A stretch of 7,516 nt of DNA from Archaeoglobales archaeon (GTDB lineage Archaea > Halobacteriota > Archaeoglobi > Archaeoglobales > Archaeoglobaceae): NCBI GenBank assembly GCA_003663055.1, contig QMZF01000037.1, positions 1 to 7,516 of the forward strand. Direction: 5' to 3'. Made by a program: the position numbers and the translations under genes. Shown one piece after another: positions 5,103-7,516 of the stretch. Numbering within the stretch: the stretch's first letter is position 1; every line of letters begins with the position of its first letter. Under the pieces are notes generated by a model, which was given only the letters and a program-made list of their open reading frames with translations, searched no databases and was not told the origin of the DNA.

Positions 5103-6059
5103 ATGCTAAAGGAGGAGATCATCAAAAGAGCGGAGATTATAAATGGGGCAATTTCAAAGTACTTGCCTATTAAGGAGCCTGAAGTACTGTACAGAGCTGC
5201 AAGACACCTTATAGATGCGGGTGGAAAAAGATTAAGGCCTGTAATGTGTTTGATAGCTGCGGAAGCTGTGGGAGGGGATGTGGAAAAAATTGTTCCTGCT
5301 GCGGTAGCAATTGAAACGATACACAACTTTACACTAATCCACGACGACATAATGGATAGAGATGAGCTAAGAAGGGGTGTGCCTACAGTACACGTTGCCT
5401 ACGACGAACCCACAGCAATACTTGCCGGAGATACGCTTTTTGCCGAGGCTTTCAAAACACTTACGCTATGTGCTGTTGAAGCCAAAAACATCGTTAAGGC
5501 GAGCAGGATGCTGGCCGATGTCTGCGTAGAGATATGCGAAGGACAGTATCTGGATATGAGCTTCGAGAAGAGGGATGTTATTACTGAGAGCGAGTACATT
5601 AGAATGGTTAGAAAGAAGACCGCAGTGCTAATTGCTAGTGCGTGCGCGATGCCAGCGGTTTTGTTTGGAATGGATGAATACGAAAAACCCCTCTGGAATT
5701 TTGGCATATACAGCGGAATCGGTTTTCAGATTCACGACGACGTTCTTGATGTTGTTGGGAAAGATAAGATAGGCAAAGACTGGGGAAGCGACATAGTTGA
5801 AGGAAAGAAGACCCTAATAATGATAAAGGCGATGGAACTCGGCGTGGATATTGAAATTTTCGGAAAAGGAAGTGCTACAAAGGAAGAGATAGAAGAGGCG
5901 GTTGAGAAGCTCCATGAGTGCGGAGCCATCGACTACGCGAGAAAGAAAGCAAAAGAGTTTGTCGAAATGGGGAAAAAGGAACTCGAAGTCCTTCCCAACT
6001 CAAAAGCCAGGTCTCTTCTTATCGAACTTGCCGACTACCTCGTGACGAGGGAATACTGA
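5103..6059 (+). CDS. idsA: Geranylgeranyl diphosphate synthase (trans-polyprenyl synthase)
   Basis: This all-helical trans-prenyltransferase of 318 residues adds isopentenyl diphosphate to allylic diphosphates to give the C20 chain of archaeal membrane lipids. GGKRLRP (40-46) binds isopentenyl diphosphate. The first aspartate-rich motif DDIMD is at 81-85, followed by RRGVPTVH (90-97). GQYLD (147-151) and KKT (171-173) follow. The second aspartate-rich motif DDVLD is at 212-216. Phe76, five residues before the first motif, is the bulky residue that in archaeal type I synthases stops the chain at C20, so geranylgeranyl rather than a longer product is expected. The ATG is preceded by a strong GGAGGAGGT and lies 1 bp after the isomerase stop. 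Farnesyl or C25 products cannot be excluded from sequence alone. The well-known neighbouring RNase J gene of other archaeal clusters is absent here. Confidence 0.94.
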   Translation: MLKEEIIKRAEIINGAISKYLPIKEPEVLYRAARHLIDAGGKRLRPVMCLIAAEAVGGDVEKIVPAAVAIETIHNFTLIHDDIMDRDELRRGVPTVHVAYDEPTAILAGDTLFAEAFKTLTLCAVEAKNIVKASRMLADVCVEICEGQYLDMSFEKRDVITESEYIRMVRKKTAVLIASACAMPAVLFGMDEYEKPLWNFGIYSGIGFQIHDDVLDVVGKDKIGKDWGSDIVEGKKTLIMIKAMELGVDIEIFGKGSATKEEIEEAVEKLHECGAIDYARKKAKEFVEMGKKELEVLPNSKARSLLIELADYLVTREY

Positions 6060-6061
6060 GA

Positions 6062-6598
6062 ATGCTTCGGGGTAGGCATTCAAGAGTAGTGAGGGTGGGA
6101 AGTAGAGCTGTAAAAGTATTTATACCGGATTTTAATCTAAATTTCTGGAAGGAAGTTTATTTTCTTAGGGAACTTCAGCCCTACGGCTTTGTACCCAGGC
6201 TTTACAGCTACAACGCCCAGAAGCTTGAAATTGTAATGGAGTTTATCGAAGGAGATTATATAAAAGATTTCGAGTTTAAGAGCTCAGAGGAGTGGAGAGT
6301 TCTCGAGAGGTGCTTCAACGCTTGCAGGCTTCTTGACAAGCTCAGAATACAGAAAGAAGAAATGCATAGACCCAATAGACACATAATCGTTAGGAACGGC
6401 GTTCCTTATTTTGTGGATTTTGAGAGGGCGCATTACAGCAAAAGGCCATCAAACGTAACCCAGTTTGCCATTTACGCTGGTAAGAGGCTTGGAATATGCT
6501 TTGAGGAAATCAAAGAGATTCTTAGAAGGTACAAAGCTATGTACGATGAAAAAAGCTTTAAGGAACTTCTAACGCGTTTGGCCAAAAAGGTTAAATAG
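6062..6598 (+). CDS. Kinase-fold protein, archaeal COG2112-like, function unknown
   Basis: This 178-residue protein resembles the archaeal 'predicted Ser/Thr protein kinase' group COG2112. Its N-lobe is short: VRVGSRAVKVF (11-20) gives Lys18 as the ATP-binding lysine, and Glu31 or Glu37 in WKEVYFLREL is the helix-C partner. The hinge is IVMEFIEGDYI (57-67). The catalytic loop is reduced to EMHRPNRHIIV (100-110), with no HRD aspartate, and the metal motif is DFE (Asp119 in YFVDFERA) rather than DFG. The C-lobe after it is only about 55 residues, so the domain is much smaller than a standard protein kinase. ATG 6062 is 2 bp after the prenyl synthase stop. The frame is open further upstream inside that gene, but the N-terminal motif starts naturally here. 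Coupling to the isoprenoid genes suggests a related role, but the substrate is unknown. It could be a protein kinase, a small-molecule kinase or a non-catalytic nucleotide-binding protein. Confidence 0.8.
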   Translation: MLRGRHSRVVRVGSRAVKVFIPDFNLNFWKEVYFLRELQPYGFVPRLYSYNAQKLEIVMEFIEGDYIKDFEFKSSEEWRVLERCFNACRLLDKLRIQKEEMHRPNRHIIVRNGVPYFVDFERAHYSKRPSNVTQFAIYAGKRLGICFEEIKEILRRYKAMYDEKSFKELLTRLAKKVK

Positions 6599-6599
6599 C
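6589..6599 (+). promoter_or_regulatory. Possible TATA element for the TRAM gene
   Basis: GGTTAAATAGC at the very end of the kinase-fold gene would place transcription start near 6620 and so keep the GGAGGTG at 6628 in the leader. The T/A-rich TTTTTTAAATTAAATT at 6611-6626 is a competing candidate that would give a leaderless message at 6641. Confidence 0.3.
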
Positions 6600-6610
6600 T
6601 TCTGACGAAC

Positions 6611-6616
6611 TTTTTT
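6611..6616 (+). terminator. T-run, possible end of the isoprenoid operon
   Basis: Six T residues lie 13 bp after the stop of the kinase-fold gene. In archaea this may be enough to end or weaken transcription. It also overlaps the AT-rich promoter region of the next gene, so the two roles cannot be told apart. Confidence 0.3.
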
Positions 6617-6627
6617 AAATTAAATTT

Positions 6628-6634
6628 GGAGGTG
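6628..6634 (+). promoter_or_regulatory. Ribosome binding site deciding the TRAM gene start
   Basis: GGAGGTG is a full Shine-Dalgarno match ending 6 bp before TTG 6641. It overlaps the other in-frame TTG at 6626, which therefore cannot be the start it serves. Confidence 0.65.
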
Positions 6635-6640
6635 CAAAAT

Positions 6641-6844
6641 TTGGAAGAATTTGGAAGAAAACCTCCCGTGGAGGTTGGAGATGTAAGAAATGTGAAAATT
6701 GAGGCGCTTGGTAGTGGTGGAGACGGAATAGCAAGAATTGGTGGTTTCGTCATCTTTGTTCCTGGGACGAAAGTAGGCGACGACGTGACGATTAGGGTAA
6801 CAAAGGTTCTGAGAAGGTACGCTTTTGCCGAAGTTATTGAGTGA
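6641..6844 (+). CDS. TRAM-domain RNA-binding protein
   Basis: This small protein of 67 residues is almost entirely one TRAM domain, the five-stranded OB-like barrel also found in RNA-modifying enzymes such as TrmA/RumA and MiaB. It starts MEEFGRKPPVEVGDV. The core is VKIEALGSGGDGIARIGGFVIFVPGT, in the order beta-strand, glycine-rich turn (G-GDGIA), strand FVIFVPG, then KVGDDVTIRVTKVLRRYAFAEV. Free-standing archaeal TRAM proteins bind RNA, and in some methanogens they act as cold-responsive RNA chaperones; whether this one does is inferred. The TTG at 6641 is chosen because GGAGGTG sits 6 bp upstream and because the protein then begins with the family's usual (M)EEFG..PPV segment. It lies 42 bp after the kinase-fold gene on the same strand and may be transcribed separately. 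Confidence 0.88.
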   Translation: MEEFGRKPPVEVGDVRNVKIEALGSGGDGIARIGGFVIFVPGTKVGDDVTIRVTKVLRRYAFAEVIE

Positions 6845-6860
6845 TCATTCAGTAGTTTGC

Positions 6861-6874
6861 AGTTTTAATTTCTA
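6861..6874 (+). terminator. T-rich stretch after the TRAM gene
   Basis: AGTTTTAATTTCTA in the 37-bp gap between the convergent TRAM and regulator genes is T-rich on the plus strand, as archaeal terminators are. There is no convincing hairpin and the T runs are short. Confidence 0.25.
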
Positions 6875-6881
6875 AAATATT

Positions 6882-7181
6882 TTACAATTTTTGTATTATT
6901 TCACCCATTTTGTTGACGCTATCCAATATCTCCTTAATCTCCTTCCTCAGACTCTCGAAAACCTTGTCTGCATCGTCTCTAACTATTGCTCCGTATTGAG
7001 TGGGTTCTATGATTCCAGACTGTTCGAGAACTCTCAAAGAATAGCGAATCTTGTGCTTTGGCATATTCATGAGTTCTGCAAGCTTGAAGATGCCTATTGG
7101 CTGATTGTCAAGTACTGCCTGAAGAACTTCGAGGTGTCTGAGCGCTATTTCTGCTTCCTGCTTCAACTTCCTCAGTACCAT
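6882..7181 (-). CDS. Small winged-helix transcriptional regulator
   Basis: This 99-residue protein has a DNA-binding domain and a helical tail. Residues 9-25 form a first helix (EAEIALRHLEVLQAVLD). The helix-turn-helix is IGIFKLAELMNMPKHKIRYSLRVLEQSGII (29-58), with the recognition helix around PKHKIRYSLRVLEQ. A short wing follows at EPTQYGAIVR (59-68). The tail (70-99) is charged with spaced hydrophobic residues, fitting a coiled-coil dimer interface. The overall pattern is that of small archaeal PadR/ArsR-like or COG-type predicted regulators, but I cannot fix the family. The ATG at 7181 has a TATA-like box about 24 bp upstream and no ribosome binding site, so the message is probably leaderless. 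A 9-bp palindrome at 7181-7189 overlaps its start and could serve autoregulation. It lies 53 bp downstream of an ABC-type permease gene on the same strand and may control it. Confidence 0.82.
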   Translation of the reverse strand: MVLRKLKQEAEIALRHLEVLQAVLDNQPIGIFKLAELMNMPKHKIRYSLRVLEQSGIIEPTQYGAIVRDDADKVFESLRKEIKEILDSVNKMGEIIQKL

Positions 7182-7189
7182 ACAGTGTA
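7181..7189. promoter_or_regulatory. Short palindrome at the regulator start, candidate operator
   Basis: TACAGTGTA is a perfect 4+1+4 inverted repeat that begins at the first base of the regulator's start codon, so it would cover the transcription start of a leaderless message. Such a position suits repression by the gene's own product. A 9-bp palindrome can arise by chance. Confidence 0.25.
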
Positions 7190-7199
7190 ATAGTAGGTC

Positions 7200-7210
7200 A
7201 AATATAAAAT
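7200..7210 (-). promoter_or_regulatory. TATA box of the winged-helix regulator gene
   Basis: On the minus strand ATTTTATATTT is a good TATA match centred about 24 bp upstream of the ATG at 7181. With no ribosome binding site in between, it points to a leaderless transcript independent of the upstream permease gene. Confidence 0.55.
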
Positions 7211-7234
7211 ATTTTTGAATTTAGCGTAGAATGT

Positions 7235-7516
7235 CTAAACTTCCGTTCTCTTGAAAAGGTAACTCGCTATAAGAACTATTGCCAGAGAGAAGGTAAAAAG
7301 GACAAAGAAGTCGAAAAATGGGCTTATTTCTGAGTAACCCGTTAAACTCCATCTTATACCATCCACGCCATAGCTCATTGGGTTTAGCATCGCAAGCGGA
7401 GCAACGAAACCCAGTTCTTTAACTGGAAAAACTGCACCGGAAAGAAGGAATACGGGAAAGATAAAGAAATTAATTATGATCTGGAACCCGTGAACGTCTC
7501 TCATTAGCGTTGAAAA
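7235..7516 (-). CDS. ABC-2-type transporter permease, C-terminal part (partial)
   Basis: The frame is open from the window edge (…FSTLMRDVHGFQ) to a TAG at 7235-7237, giving 93 visible residues, so the N-terminal half lies outside. The segment FQIIINFFIFPVFLLSGAVFPV followed by APLAMLNPMSYGVDGIRW is the hallmark of the ABC-2 permease family (DrrB/NodJ-like, COG0842): a transmembrane helix ending in SGA.FP, a loop with P, then the NP..YGVD..R motif. A last hydrophobic helix FFDFFVLFTFSLAIVLIASYLF precedes a short basic tail KRTEV. Such permeases pair with a separate ATPase to export drugs, lipids or polysaccharide. The ATPase gene is presumably further right, upstream of this gene on the minus strand. 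The methionine of MRDVHG is internal, not the start. Confidence 0.88.
   Translation of the reverse strand, partial: FSTLMRDVHGFQIIINFFIFPVFLLSGAVFPVKELGFVAPLAMLNPMSYGVDGIRWSLTGYSEISPFFDFFVLFTFSLAIVLIASYLFKRTEV

Noticed and set aside
4994..5350. 118-codon minus-strand frame with hydrophobic stretches
   Set aside because: It lies across the isomerase and prenyl synthase coding regions. The hydrophobicity comes from the complement of charged codons.
5918..6061. N-terminal extension of the kinase-fold protein
   Set aside because: The frame is open here but lies inside the prenyl synthase gene. The sequence is Arg/Ser-rich without structure, and the natural start is ATG 6062.
6891..7190. 99-codon plus-strand frame opposite the regulator
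   Set aside because: The minus strand has a clear winged-helix protein with its own TATA box. The plus frame has no family features.
1..7516. CRISPR array, tRNA, rRNA, insertion sequence or attachment site
   Set aside because: I saw no regularly spaced repeats, no cloverleaf-type sequence, no transposase motif and no long terminal repeats by eye.

Overview
The window looks like chromosomal DNA of a thermophilic euryarchaeon, most likely of the Archaeoglobales (Archaeoglobus, Ferroglobus or Geoglobus type). The lineage call is an inference from several features: the archaeal mevalonate kinase plus isopentenyl phosphate kinase pair, a MEMO-family protein, an archaeal orphan kinase-like protein, a free-standing TRAM protein, AT-rich TATA-like boxes about 25 bp upstream of start codons, and Lys/Glu-rich proteins using AGA, AGG and ATA codons. 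No 16S rRNA or other marker is present, so the genus is not fixed.

Layout: positions 3-113 hold the C-terminal end of a membrane-protein gene that enters from the left. Positions 114-321 hold only two short overlapping reading frames that may be remnants. A leuB-type dehydrogenase gene lies on the minus strand (322-1308). It is separated by a 93-bp divergent promoter region, carrying a perfect 17-bp palindrome, from a plus-strand group. That group is a small coiled-coil ORF (1402), a MEMO-family gene (1595-2380), mevalonate kinase (2411-3277), isopentenyl phosphate kinase (3267-4040), type 2 isopentenyl diphosphate isomerase (4037-5101), geranylgeranyl diphosphate synthase (5103-6059), a kinase-fold protein of unknown role (6062-6598) and a TRAM-domain protein (6641-6844). 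On the right, both on the minus strand, are a small winged-helix regulator (6882-7181) and the C-terminal part of an ABC-2-type permease (7235-7516, running off the window).

The core is a lipid-precursor operon. Mevalonate kinase phosphorylates mevalonate. Isopentenyl phosphate kinase makes isopentenyl diphosphate in the archaeal variant of the pathway. The isomerase supplies dimethylallyl diphosphate, and the synthase builds the C20 chain for archaeal ether lipids. The genes from mevalonate kinase to the kinase-fold protein overlap or are 1-2 bp apart, which suggests one transcript with coupled translation. The enzymes between mevalonate phosphate and isopentenyl phosphate are not in the window.

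The most useful leads are the uncharacterised kinase-fold protein coupled to the prenyl synthase, the MEMO gene at the head of the isoprenoid genes, the palindrome centred exactly between the leuB ATG and the coiled-coil ATG, and a possible frameshift in the small coiled-coil ORF. I found no CRISPR array, tRNA, rRNA or insertion sequence.
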